Notes under the pieces: model-generated
Databases searched by the model: none
What the model was told of the DNA's origin: nothing
The model's input: only the letters and a program-made list of their open reading frames with translations
Shown here: one piece after another, positions 1-11,160 of the stretch
Numbering within the stretch: position 1 is the stretch's first letter
Layout: each line of letters begins with the position of its first letter
Assembly: GCA_010645155.1 (NCBI GenBank)
Contig: CM021314.1
Location: 3,348,086-3,412,085 of the forward strand
Direction of reading: 5' to 3'
DNA from: Tigriopus japonicus
Lineage: Eukaryota > Arthropoda > Copepoda > Harpacticoida > Harpacticidae
Length of the DNA: 64,000 nt
Position numbers and translations under genes: made by a program

Positions 1-2873
1 TGCATGTTCAACAGTTTTACTCGTTAATAAGGAATAAATGACATTGTGTCAAAATATGGCCTCGGCCTCATACCATTTTTTCAAAAATCGGAGTTCGTGT
101 CCACCCCTTTCAGGGGTTCCTGGATTAATTAATGTGATTAAATAATCACATTAATTAAATCGAACTATTCTCCCTGAGCATAAAGCTTTAATAAAAAAAT
201 TGCGGTCGTCTTGTTTAACCTTCAATGAAGGTTAAATTTGAGATGTTCCCCTAGACCTAAAATTAAAATTTAGTTGCCAGCGATAAAACAGATCTGAAGA
301 GTTGAATGATCCTAGATTGCACTTGTGCTTTCTTTCCTGATGGGGTTGCTTTACTCTATTGGAAGATTGCTTCTTCACTCGGTGCCTTGAATAGTGAAGT
401 GGACTTGATGTCTCTAATCAAGAATCTATTGAACGTGGTGCTCAAATTTGAGTGGCTCACTTTGTTCTTTCGGTTTCAAAGACCTTCAGACCTCAGACAA
501 AGGGACCTTTCAAAGAAACTCTCGTGCCTATTTGACGCAAATTCTAATCGGTCCAAAATAGTAATTGAACTTGAGCACTGATCACGTCCAACTTTCTTCA
601 CTTCTTTCAGCCAAGTACGAGTGCAGTCCCAATATGCAGACAAAGTTCAAAGTTTGTTCAAGAGCCCAAGAGTTGTGCAATTTCATAAGTGTACCTTATG
701 GTTGCGACTCCTTGGGAATATCAGGAGCAAACTCAATTATTCTATAGTGGCAAACTCAAAGGAATTGCAAGAAAAAATATTTTTCTCGTTTTTTTGTGTG
801 TGTAAAGGGAGGGGGGGGGTGATACTTTGATACTTTTATCAACCTTCCTTGTTCTTGTTTGAACCGTGGCAGGGTAACTGCATTTGATTTTAGCGAAAAG
901 TTCAAGAAAAAATACGGATATATTTTACTGAAAAGTTTGATTTTTAACGGCATTAAATTTATCCTATGTTGGCATTGGAAAAGTAGATCAAGGGAGGTGC
1001 GCACCTTTATGACCTGGTCAATTTGAATTCAAGCATGTTTCTATTTTTGTTATGGTTTCTCTTGACGTTGATCATGTCATTCCTGCATGGTTAGAAATAA
1101 CACTAGTGAAACAACCAACCTATGAAAAATTAAATCCATCAAAATCAATTTAATGGGTTTCAGGACTGGCAGATACAAGACCAAGAGGTATGTACCCCAA
1201 TCACGACTCTTCAATTTTTCATTGCCGTGTCAGAGTGGGAAAAATAGTAAACCAATAGGCAAACAATACCGATGAAAGAGTTCTTTTCTAGAGCGAGGAA
1301 CAGAAATTTCGTAATTAAAACCCTGGAAATTTTGTTTTGGTTATTTTAGCCCAAAACACATTTTTTAGGGGGTTCTAAAAATCCTTGTGAGTGCTCCTCA
1401 TTTCAAGATCCAAGCAAATGTTGCTTGGAGGAACATCAAAGATATCAAAACCAACCATTGTTGGCTGGTCATGACTCCTGATTAGGGCAAACCACTTATA
1501 AACTTTTTGTTGTCATTCTGAACAATGGTAAATGGAACAATAAAAAAGTCCGTAAGCGTGATTTCAAGAGCTTTCACAATGTCACAAATTACGTTTTTGT
1601 CCAAGTTGCTTTTCAAAGTATAGAACTAATACTATTTAATTTTTAACAACCACAATATTTTGAAACCATTTCACTTGCAAACGGCCAAATGAAGACCCGT
1701 ACATGGTGAACAACAAAGGATGTTAGAAACGTATTCTTTATTTTAATACGAGGTAGCTTACCCGTTGCTTGTAGTGCTTGAAGATCGCTGATCTTTTGAT
1801 GATAGAGATGTCTTTGTGCCCGTACCTAAACTATCCGCATGAATCAGGCAATAATGAAGTATACATTTCGTATAAGATAATGAAAACGTTCAATTTCGAA
1901 ATAAAGTTCAAAATGGCCGAGGTCCAAACCGTCCATAGTGCCGTCTTAAGAAGCCCCTTTAACCCAATCATTATATTAGTTCAGATTACAGAAGCTTCTT
2001 TAGTTCAGATGCCGATTATTGTACGGCACAGGGTAGACTTAAATGAGCACTTGCTCACTTAGAGGAAGTTTAAGGCAGGGATGTAAGGTGATAAAGATAC
2101 TTGAGTTGTGAAAAAATATTAAAAAAACAAGAAAATACTGTTATTTAGTCCACAAGATGTTGCGTTCATTAAAATAACGTTGGTTACATTATTTACGATT
2201 AGGCTCGCTGACTCATTGGATATCATTCAACACAACAATGGTACAATGAGATACTTCATTTTTTGACAAGACCCCGTTCTGGATTTCATAAGGTCGCCAT
2301 TCAATATGTCAATACGACATATTTAATCCATTAACTATTATCATAATACCATTCTTTCTATATTTCCAACTGAGCAGGGGTTGGTAACCTTTTGGCCGCT
2401 GCCAACTATGGGCCCGTGGACAAGTTTTGATGGGCTGAGGAGCTTTCGAGAAACGGCCAAATGGAGGAACCTAAAGCCATCCATGATATCGTTCCCAAAG
2501 ACCTTTCTTTCTGAGAGCAGGAAATTGTGGGACTTGGTACGCAGCAAACTAATAGCGCCAACCCAAATTTGACGGGCGCTGACCTCTTGCACAAGAGGAT
2601 AAGGGGGTGGGGAGACATGGGATTTAACCCATGAACATGGGAATAAGCCTCTCACATATCTTATCAAATTAAGCTTAAGGAACATCTTACCCAATCCAAT
2701 CACTTACTGTAAGTACTATGATGCGTAGTCGAAGTCCATAATTAACCTCCCCTATATTTTAGCAATAACAAAATGACAAAACAAGATGCAGTAGTGACTT
2801 TTTGATAAAAATAACAGGCAAAGTAGAGGTGTTCGCCTTTTCTGCGCTCTTTTCACTTTTTCTTTTCTGCGTC
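1..2873. other. Gene-free AT-rich DNA
   Basis: I see no recognisable coding exon here. The open frames on both strands are short, unrelated to any family I know, and rich in residues expected from AT-rich DNA. The only distinct structures are a perfect 34-bp palindrome at 125-158 and a short G run near 811-820. Confidence 0.6.
125..158. repeat. Perfect 34-bp palindrome
   Basis: Two 16-bp arms (125-140 and 143-158) are exact reverse complements separated by two A residues. The arm reads TTAATTAATGTGATTA. The sequence would form a perfect hairpin or cruciform. I see no flanking duplication that would mark it as an inserted element. Confidence 0.85.
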
Positions 2874-3741
2874 TAAAGGTACAATTACACGACACATGTT
2901 TTGTCGCATTTTAACAGCACTTATGTGAGTCACGTCGCATTGGATTACACATTTGCATTTACACGACGGGATCAAATTCCTCAAATCTCCTTTCCCATCC
3001 AAGAGCTCACCGTCAGGGATTCCATATAATGAAATTCTATTGACGCGGGGAAACGTGTTGGAACTTGCAAGATTGGTGAATCAATGAAATATGCTTATCA
3101 ACGTCATATGATATGACTTCATTATTCTTTCGTGGCGTTTCTTTTATAAACAGACAAATCTTTTCACTAAAGAATTTGAAATGACAATTCTGTTTTCTTT
3201 TACTTGAGAGTCAAGTTTTAAGTTCATTATTGTTGACAGATATATTCTAATTTGTATTTTGCTTGGCTTTCATTCTCGTGTATTCTTTTTCACTTTTTCA
3301 GTCATTGAAATTTTTATTTTCAGGGCGCATAACCTCTAATTTTCAACCTATATGACAACACTGCTCGATGTCTTTCGAAAAGCCAAGTTGACCAAAGCGT
3401 CTTTTCTTAATTCAACCTTGATGTGATCATAACCCAAAAATTAGATCAACCAACTATTTTTGAATTGTATTTGAGACACTAGCTTCTTTTTTAACACGGA
3501 AATTAGATTGTTGAGTTCAAATGAATGAATATTGTCTTATATTGAGATTTGAGTTTTTGGTCACGTCGGACTTTCTCATGACGTTTTAGCACAAGAACGT
3601 CACAAAATGTGCTTCACATCACACAAAATTAGAACATGTTCCAAGTCGAAAATGTGACATATTTGTAGCTCAAATGCGATGTGACTCACATAAGTGCCGT
3701 TAAAATGCGACAAAACAAGTGTAGTGTAATTGCAGCATAAG
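2874..3741. mobile_element. Non-autonomous TIR element, about 868 bp
   Basis: The two ends are inverted copies over about 70 bp. Both contain the stretch TTTTGTCGCATTTTAAC followed by an almost identical GGCACTTATGTGAGTCAC block (2911-2931, and its reverse complement at 3680-3700). The outer ends read CTAAAGGTACAATTACAC on the left and a diverged TGCTGCAATTACACTACAC on the reverse complement of the right. No transposase frame is visible inside. A shorter relative with the same end lies at 55466-55645. I cannot assign a superfamily because no target duplication is clear. Confidence 0.75.
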
Positions 3742-4588
3742 CAATGCAGTTACAGTTGGTCTTTGTCATGCCCGGTCAAACTAGGATTAGAGGTGCATCG
3801 AGTAAAGACTCGACTCGACTCGAACTTGTGCTCAAGTGCTTTTAACTCGTACTCGACTGACTCGCGAGTCAAAGGGTTCGAGTCTCGAGTCTATCGAGTT
3901 TGCCAAACAGATATTCATCAGAAGATGGAAATGAAAACGTAAAATCTTAAAAGTGTTGCAAATATATTCACGAACAACCAGAGTTCTAGAGTGGGCATTT
4001 TCAGCCAGACTTGGCTAACAATTTGTTGGACAATTTTCAGGCCCCAGCTGACCTTTAGTTGTGACGTTTTCCAAGCAGTTGTGCCCAAGCAAGTTTGTAT
4101 GCAGGGTTGAAGTCATGGTCACTTGTTTAGATTTAAAATGTCCCAATCAGTCAGGGCTTGTCAAGAATAACCTGTCAGAACAGAGGCATGATTCTGCATG
4201 TTAACCTCAGATTGTTCAATTGAAACATTTTAAAACAAACACAACTTTGGCATGAAGGGATATTTGTTTGTTTGGGCACAACTTAGGTAATAATATTCGG
4301 AAATTTCAAGTTTCAACGAGCAACCTTTGCTCTTCAACAACTGTAACTCTTCCAACAGAGATTTTCCATTTATCCACCCTGTGCATACAACACATTACAT
4401 AAACAATTATTTTTGGTATCTTGAAGAACACACAAGAAAAGCGCTGTGCACACGCACGCCCGGAGAGAAAGACGTGGTTGGTCGTGGTTTGGCATGACTA
4501 GCTGGACTAGGGCATGGATTGCTAAGAAAGGGATGGGAAGTCTGCTATTTTCAATTTTTTCAATTTATCAAACTACTCAACTGAACAA

Positions 4589-4690
4589 TAGAGCTGTCCA
4601 TTGGATCTGACTTATGTGCAATTTTGGATGTAAAAAAATCCGAAAATAGTACACAAAGTCGGATTATGTCTGATCCAATGCACACCTCTA
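4589..4690. mobile_element. 102-bp MITE nested in the 3788-5314 element
   Basis: The ends are inverted copies: TAGAGCTGTCCATTGGATC on the left, and TAGAGGTGTGCATTGGATC as the reverse complement of the right end, continuing for several more matching bases. The short length, TIRs and absence of coding capacity fit a MITE with hAT-type ends. I could not see a matching 8-bp target duplication. Confidence 0.6.
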
Positions 4691-4694
4691 CCAT

Positions 4695-4732
4695 TATCAT
4701 AATCATCATCATCATATCATAATCATATGAAC
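4695..4732. repeat. ATC/TCA microsatellite
   Basis: A short imperfect run of ATC units (TCATCATCATCATATCAT) follows directly after the nested 102-bp MITE. Confidence 0.7.
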
Positions 4733-5314
4733 AATCAATAGTACATTGTTATAGAGTCCTTCAAGAGGGAAAAAACGGGTCAAACTCTTGTGCCAGGGTT
4801 CAATTTTGGGAGCTGTAATAGTAAGGTGACCTCCCAGTCTCATGTGCTGTGACCTCCCAGTCATCTGTTCGTCAAAGGACCATCATTCACATTTTTTCAT
4901 CTTCACAGTTCATCAAATGGTTAAACATCACTTCATAATGTGTGTCTCTTAAACTTTCTTAAAAAATGCCCTTTGTTGGTGAAATGAAGTGTGCCACTTC
5001 TCATCAACCCTTCCCACTTGACTCTAAATCACCATTTCCTTTCCATTAACAGTGCCTATCAATACCTTTAAAATGTGGATTGAGGTCTGTCAAACTGTTC
5101 TGGAATGGAATAATTTCATGCCAATAAATACACATTGGGTAAAAACTGCATAACAGCTTATTTTTTTCCTCAAATTAAGTTTTTGTTACTGATATTACAT
5201 TGCTGACTCGAATATCGGATAACCCTTGTTTAAAACAAATTTCCGACTCGATTTTTTTCGAGTCTGACTCGAGCTCAACTCGTACTCTAAAAAAGTCGAC
5301 TCGATCCACCTCTA

Positions 5315-5923
5315 GCTAGGATAATGTTTCACAATAGACCTTCAATAGAAGTTCAAAATTGTGGTTCCAGTGAGTGCTAAGAGAGCCAGTTCATGTGCTA
5401 TGTTCTTGCACCTTCTATGAGTAGTTCATAAATTTTTGGCTTATCTTTTACATTTTATTGTGCAGAGCGTTACTCAAACTAGAAGTTTATTGCTCTGCAG
5501 ATCAACCAATATTGCTTCAGTTTGTCACACAAATGAAAAAAAACATTGTTCTAAAATCTTCATTCCGTCCCTTTTTAGTGTGTATGATCACTCTGAGTCA
5601 CACAAGCATAACAAAAAGGGGGACTAATCCTTTTCTCTTTTTCTCTCTCATCCCATGCTTCTCTTAAGTGTGACTTAGTAGTTAAAACTTACAATAACCT
5701 TGTAATGAGCCAACTTTATGATATTTTGCAATGTTAAAATCAAATTTCAGTTGAATCTTCTAGAATTTCTACCTAGTGAACGGTTATTTCAAGGCCCTAC
5801 GATGGGATGAGAGTCATTCAAACTTACTTAAATGTCTTTACTATTTTTCGACTTCTACACCAACGGTTTTGCGCATTCTTACCCCCAGATGTCGTGAATC
5901 GTGAAACTCTATTGTATCCTACG
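5315..5923. other. Intergenic, nothing recognised
   Basis: The stretch lies between two transposon copies. The overlapping plus-strand frames of 63-69 codons near 5436-5667 show no domain, signal peptide or splice context. Confidence 0.5.
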
Positions 5924-5945
5924 CAGTGATGGCATATGAATAAAA

Positions 5946-6047
5946 GCCACTTTCTGCCACCTGGCAGAAATTGGTGGCAGAAAATGGCTTTTTTTCATGC
6001 GAAAAAAGTGGCAGAAAATGGCAGAAAGTGGCAGAAAATGGCAGAAA
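5946..6047. repeat. Left subterminal TGGCAGAAA repeat array
   Basis: Units of about 10 bp (GTGGCAGAAA / ATGGCAGAAA) are arranged first as an inverted pair and then as about four tandem copies. The same unit forms the longer array at 8409-8596 in the opposite orientation. Confidence 0.85.
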
Positions 6048-7179
6048 TTATTTTTTCAGGAAACTCATATAAATCAATATATTTAATACTTAAAGGGACA
6101 AAATTTGGTACTTTTGATATCTAACTATGGCCTTACCATCCCTGCAAAAGCTCATTGTATCGAAGAAGGAAAATACAAGTTTATGAAATTGATCTCCTCG
6201 ATTCGTTTTTGAATTTCCCTCGAAGCCAGGGTGGCCAACGAGCACTCTTATTTTGTCTAAAATATACCCCGATAGTCAAACCTTAAATGCGATTTAGTTC
6301 TAATGTGCTCGGTCGTTATTTGAACACTACCGTTTAGAATTGTAGGTTTTTAAAATGTTAAAATATCTTAAATGGAAAATATTTTCTAAATTAAAATACT
6401 AAGGCCTAAATTCCGTTTTTCAAATCCAATTACAACACAGTCTGACAAAATTCATTTGAAGTAAAAAATACTTGTTATTTTCAAGTCAAGTTTGTTTACT
6501 CAAATATAAAATGAAGCTAAACACTGACTTTATTACCTTTTACAATTCCAATATGTTTGATGTATAAATTACGACTTAACATTAAGTTTTATCAAAGTCT
6601 GATGTTTGATGCTTGCTTGCTATGAACTGAATTAGTTTAAATGAATTACTATAAACCAAATTAAAAAAAATGAGATTTAATCCCAAACAAGTCATTTTTG
6701 TTTCCTTTTTTAAAAAATGATAATGGGGCTTTACAAAAAATTTCAACAATTACTTCCTGGGGCACAATTCACTTATTAATTCGTTTAATTAATAACGCTA
6801 TCAATTAATAAACCATATGATAATATCAAGCATTCTAGAAAATAGGGATATTCTTATGCTGATATCCCCTTTTCAACACTATCTAATATTTTAGTGACTT
6901 TGAACTGCAAAAAAATTTTTTTTTTCAAATATCATGATTATATCAACAATTTGAAATATGAAAGAAGTATATCATAGACGCTTTTCATTATTTCACATAA
7001 ACTTTCGTAATAATTTCAATAGAAGTTCTTATTTCACCCTGAATTATTATCACTATATGGCACATCAAAGGAATAACGGATTTTTTTTTTCATCTTGATT
7101 TTTGCTTAAGTCGTTTAGTCGTTTTTTAAAGACGTGTTTTCAAATACGTACAATGTGTTTTTCTAGTTATTTGAGCATC

Positions 7180-8280
7180 AGCTCAAATGCCGTGACTTCT
7201 AATGGCATATTCCGATATCAGGGTGTCAAAAGGAAAATATTTTGTGAAGGTGTACATTTTTCATTAGCTCAGATAACTAAATAAAATCACTTAAAACCAC
7301 TAAAACGAACAATTATTCGAAAACCTTATTAATAGATATTCAAAGGGTCCTTAGTTATGAATTGATGTAAAATTGTATCAATATCTCTTTAGCAGATGTT
7401 TGACAATCATTAATTTTAACTTTCAAATTGAACCAAAAAACACCCGAAATGCTCCAGTGGTGTGTTAAAGAAATTTCCAAGGCATAATATAAAGCATATT
7501 TTTGGCATCACAAAGATAAATTAACATTTTCTGCGTTGTCCAAATTTTGTCTTAAACGAAAAAAAGGATAAAATATCTTTCAAAACTAACTTAAAATGTA
7601 TGTCTTTAGATATTTTTTTTTCTTTATTTTTTGAACAATTATTGCCAAAAATAACTTTAAGATTTCGCAAAAAATTTCAACCAATAACTTTTGTTTTAAA
7701 GTTTGCACTTTATGACAGGAAAATTTTCGTTGTACTCATAAATATTTTTATAAATTAACACAGATCTTCCGTAAATTTTAATATCATGCAACACTATCAA
7801 ATACTAAAATATTTACGAAAAAAGAATCAAAAAATGTGCTTTTTAAGTTAGTTTTGAGTTATAATAAATGTTATCATTGAATACAGAAAATAATAGAGAA
7901 ATGAAAATCTTTCTCGTGGTTTGTAATGTTGAAAATGTTTTTTTTTCTTGGCAATTACTTTGACACATAAACAGAGCATTCCGTGTCATAATTTGATAAA
8001 ATTTGAAGGTTTAAAGTAGTGGTAGCTTCTTATCTGCACCATATGTATTCATGTAATTTTGCTTCAATTCATAACAAATGACCTTTTCAATATCCATTAC
8101 CATGATTTTGGAATATTTATTCGTTTCAGTGGTTTTAAGTGATTTATGATAGCTATTTGAGCTGAAAAAAATGTACATCTTCACAAAATATTTTCGCTAT
8201 GATACTCTGATATCAGAAAACGCCAATAGAAGTCTTGGCATTTGAGCAAACACTTTTTTAGAACATAGGTAACCACCCTG
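7180..8280. mobile_element. Palindromic (foldback) element, copy 1
   Basis: The left half (from GCTCAAATGCC at 7181) and the reverse complement of the right half (ending near 8250) align along most of their length. Shared blocks include AAATATTTTGTGAAG, TGTACATTTTT, CACTTAAAACCACT, TTATGAATTGA and, further in, CAAAACTAACTTAAAA. The right terminus ends in AACCACCCTG followed by TA, as in TA-duplicating elements. The left terminus is diverged or lost. There is no coding capacity. Copy 2 at 12261-13393 has the same architecture. Confidence 0.75.
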
Positions 8281-8408
8281 TACTCTTAGGCATTTATTAT
8301 ACTCTTAAGTATTTGAGTACTTTAATAATAATTGACTCTTTAAATGTCATTCTACAAACGCAGATTTGTAGTTGAACATCAGTCTATGCGCAATTTTGTC
8401 CATTAGCG

Positions 8409-8596
8409 GCCATTTTCTGCCACTTTCTGCCATTTTCTGCCACTCTCTGCCATTTCCTGCCATTTTCTGCCATTTTCTGCCATTTTCTGCCACTTTCTGC
8501 CATTTTCTGCCACTTTCTGCCATTTTCTGCCACTTTCTGCCATTTTCTGCCACTTTCTGCCATTTTCTGCTACCAAGTGGCAGAAAATGGCAGAAA
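8409..8596. repeat. Right subterminal 10-bp tandem array
   Basis: About 16 tandem units of GCCATTTTCT / GCCACTTTCT (8409-8570) are followed by two units in inverted orientation (8577-8596). The array translates into a periodic peptide in all frames; these frames are a by-product of the repeat and not genes. Confidence 0.9.
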
Positions 8597-8813
8597 TTCA
8601 GTAAAAGCCAAAATTTGCCATCCCTGACTACGTCATTTCAGTGGTTGAGCCACCACTGGAACCAAAATCATAATTTCTAAACAAGTCGATCAATTTCACC
8701 ACAACTTGCTACGAACAAACCTAAAATGTTTCCTTCAACTGATTTTTCTTCAACGTTAGTGTGCCATTATTGTGTTTTGAGTAATTCTTTGTTTGGCATG
8801 GAACACTAAAAAC

Positions 8814-9155
8814 TAGTGATGGACCGAAAGGGCTCATAACTAAAACCGAAAGTTTCGGCCGAAAGAGGGCTTAACCGAAACCGAAACCGACAGCAGCTGA
8901 CTACAAAATTGTATAAATCCAAAAAACACCTTAAAAATCAAATTGCTCATGTGTTCGATGTTGGGTAGTCGCAAATTTTGAAAAATCGGGAAGCTTAAAT
9001 TTCAGAGGTTTTTGAACGAATTTTTTTTTGCGATTTCTTTGTCAAACTCCATCCTTTACAGTGCCTGTCTGCTTTCAGTTTCGGTAGGCATAACCGAAAC
9101 CGAAACCGAAATTTTGGTCGTAATTTCGGCCGAAAGTGCTTTCGGTCCATCACTA
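8814..9155. mobile_element. hAT MITE, 342 bp, with perfect 8-bp target duplication
   Basis: Both ends begin TAGTGATGGACCGAAAG and continue with CGGCCGAAA and AACCGAAACCGAAACCGA motifs in inverted orientation. The element is flanked by the exact 8-bp direct repeat CTAAAAAC at 8806-8813 and 9156-9163, which is diagnostic of hAT-superfamily insertion. It encodes nothing. A truncated relative lies at 54168-54262. The perfect duplication suggests it is younger than most elements here. Confidence 0.92.
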
Positions 9156-9163
9156 CTAAAAAC

Positions 9164-10840
9164 GGAGGACCCTGTAATCCTCCAAACCCGATTTGAAAAT
9201 CATTGAATTGTCATGGTTTCCTCAACCTGATTTGTAGAAGTACATAATTTCTGTGTTTGAATGAACTCTTTATTTACAAGGGACGTAAAATGTGGGCAAC
9301 TCTGAACCCAATTCTTTTTTCTTTACATGAGCCGCAGTCCACAAACTAATCCCAACGTGGCTTTTGAAGATCAAAGTTTTGTGAGTAAGCTATCCACAGC
9401 CGTTTCTCTCAACTGCTCGTATCAATCAAAACACACTTTCTTCTCTTTGTCCATATTTGATTTAATGATTTGGACTTAACAACAATATGAGACACAAAAG
9501 TATGAGATACATTTTCAGAAACGCCACAATGGTGGCACTTCTTTTTAAAGAAAGTAACTCGGAGGATCGGCAGAAGAGCATCGCTTTGAATTCTATTTTC
9601 TTTGTCTTGCCGTTAAGTAAACCTGTCCAAAAAGGATGATCGAAACGCAGTTTCAATTCGCGTTGACTTACCTACATTTTATGCAAAACGTAAGTTGAAT
9701 TTTTGAAGTTTTTTGACTTGTTTGATCCAACGTGTAAAAAATCTGAGTAGAAGAAAAAAAACTCTTTTAGCCTTGAACTACATTTGCCAGAAATATACAT
9801 TCCTATCAATGAAACATTTTTCACTACGTCTCCCAAGGTTTGCTCACTGTTCTGCTACCTGCCTCAAATTTTTTTGAACCACCGAGAATTTTGTTTTAAA
9901 TTTTAATTCGGCATTCCTCGTAGAATTAAAGCGGCCTAAAATACTTAATAAAAGTATTAAGAATAAAAAATAATTAGGACAAATATTTATACACAATTTG
10001 ATGAGGGAACAAACTAATATTTCAAATTATGTTTAAATAACCTCCATATCATTGCAATCATTTGAATTAGGTCTAAGTTTTGAAATATTTTCTCTTTTTT
10101 CAAAAATTTGTTTACTTAAGATAATGCTTTTAAAAATAAATCAATGAAAGGGTTATTTCCTAAATTATTCGTTAAAAACGAAAAGAATATTGTAAAACAG
10201 TCAATGTGCCGTTTTGACAAAATATCTTTTGATATTCAATTAGATGGTTTCGGCCGCTATATTTATATCTATGGAGCTCTGAAAAAAAGGTTTTACTTTT
10301 CTCCCAAACAGGATATAAAAACACTGCAAAAATTTAACAGTCTTGAGCAAACTTACGCCACTCTTGTGAGCCGATTTTTATTTTACCCTTTATTCAGTCA
10401 TAGATCCCTGAAGGGGCTTCAGGGATCCATGATTCAGTGTATGAGACATGTCTTTGATTTTGAATATGATTTCAATTTTATCCATTCCAGCTTAACCCAA
10501 CCCTTACTTTAACCAACCCCAGCCTTGCTGGTCCACTTTCAGGGTACAAAAAAGGAATTTTACCGTTATGTTTTGCCAAAAGCCAAAGTTTCAATTCTCT
10601 GTTTTTGCTTGCATCACAAGCAAAACGGCACTAGTTGTCAGCTAATTAGAACGTTCTTGAAATAGTCTAAACCACGCAAAACTGGAGTAATTATCTTGTC
10701 ATCCTTGCTCAGTTTCATATGCCATTGTTGCAAACTTGCACCTAAGAGGTTCTCGGCAACACCCAAATGAGGCATGACTTACAAACCTGGTTCAAGTACA
10801 TGGGTACACAATGGGTATACATGGGGAAAAAAAGATGGGC
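9164..10840. other. Gene-free stretch
   Basis: No supported gene. A plus-strand frame at 10144-10512 (122 codons) has no recognisable domain and is AT-driven in composition. The only structured item is the hairpin at 10392-10438. Confidence 0.5.
10392..10438. repeat. 33-bp hairpin flanked by 7-bp direct repeats
   Basis: An inverted repeat (ATCCCTGAAG / CTTCAGGGAT with a short GGG loop, extended by CAT / ATG) spans 10399-10431. It is flanked on both sides by ATTCAGT (10392-10398 and 10432-10438), like a miniature insertion with a target duplication. Confidence 0.7.
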
Positions 10841-11160
10841 AGTAAATAGGTCACAAGCAAACCGAGCACAGGTAAATAGGTCACAAAATGAAGGTCACAA
10901 CATAAATGGTCACATAGTGTCAAAGGCTCAAATATAGTGCCCTGAGATGAAACTTGATAATATTTAACTATATTAGGGCTTTTCTGTGGAATCTGATCAT
11001 TGGACTTATTTTGGACGCAGGGAGTTCATGAACCAGTTTTAAAGTCCAACGAAGGGATCTAGACCTGCTCGCCTTCGTAGAGGTCCATGACTTTTTCCTC
11101 GTGACCTTTTTAACTATGATCTTTTTATTTGTGACCGTTTTCTTTGCGACCTATTTACTC
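10841..11160. mobile_element. Possible MITE with GTAAATAGGTC ends
   Basis: The left side carries AGTAAATAGGTCACAAG (10841) and a second GTAAATAGGTCACAA (near 10872). The reverse complement of the right side carries GAGTAAATAGGTCGCAAAG (ending near 11160). GGTCAC motifs repeat inward on both sides. The interior about 200 bp is unrelated. There is no clear target duplication. The 146-codon frame that starts inside it at 11101 has no recognisable domain. Confidence 0.5.

Larger units (their letters stand above)
3788..5314. mobile_element. hAT-like non-autonomous element, 1527 bp
   Basis: The left end reads TAGAGGTGCATCGAGT and the reverse complement of the right end reads TAGAGGTGGATCGAGT. Both subterminal regions are crowded with ACTCGA/GACTCG motifs in opposite orientation. 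The 8-bp flanks are ACTAGGAT (3780-3787) and GCTAGGAT (5315-5322), identical at 7 of 8 positions, as expected of an aged hAT target duplication. There is no transposase-like frame inside, so the element must have been moved in trans. A 102-bp MITE is nested in it at 4589-4690. Confidence 0.8.
5924..8626. mobile_element. TIR element with 10-bp subterminal tandem repeats, about 2.7 kb
   Basis: The left end begins CAGTGATGGCATATGAATAA and the reverse complement of the right end begins CAGGGATGGCAAATTTTGGC; both reach AAAGCC and then CTGCCA repeats in inverted orientation. CAGNGATGGC is a typical hAT-type start. Flanks share CTACG (5919-5923 and 8628-8632), but an exact 8-bp duplication is not preserved. 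The interior is very AT-rich and has no recognisable transposase. A palindromic 1.1-kb element (7180-8280) is inserted within it. Confidence 0.65.

Noticed and set aside
2590..2640. B-box-like GGGTTAAATCCC on the minus strand, suggesting a tRNA or SINE
   Set aside because: No A box at the right distance, no tRNA fold and no match to the SINE copies in this window.
8347..8680. Opposed plus and minus frames of 68 and 102 codons with a periodic peptide
   Set aside because: They are read-through of the 10-bp tandem array; the period, not selection, keeps them open.
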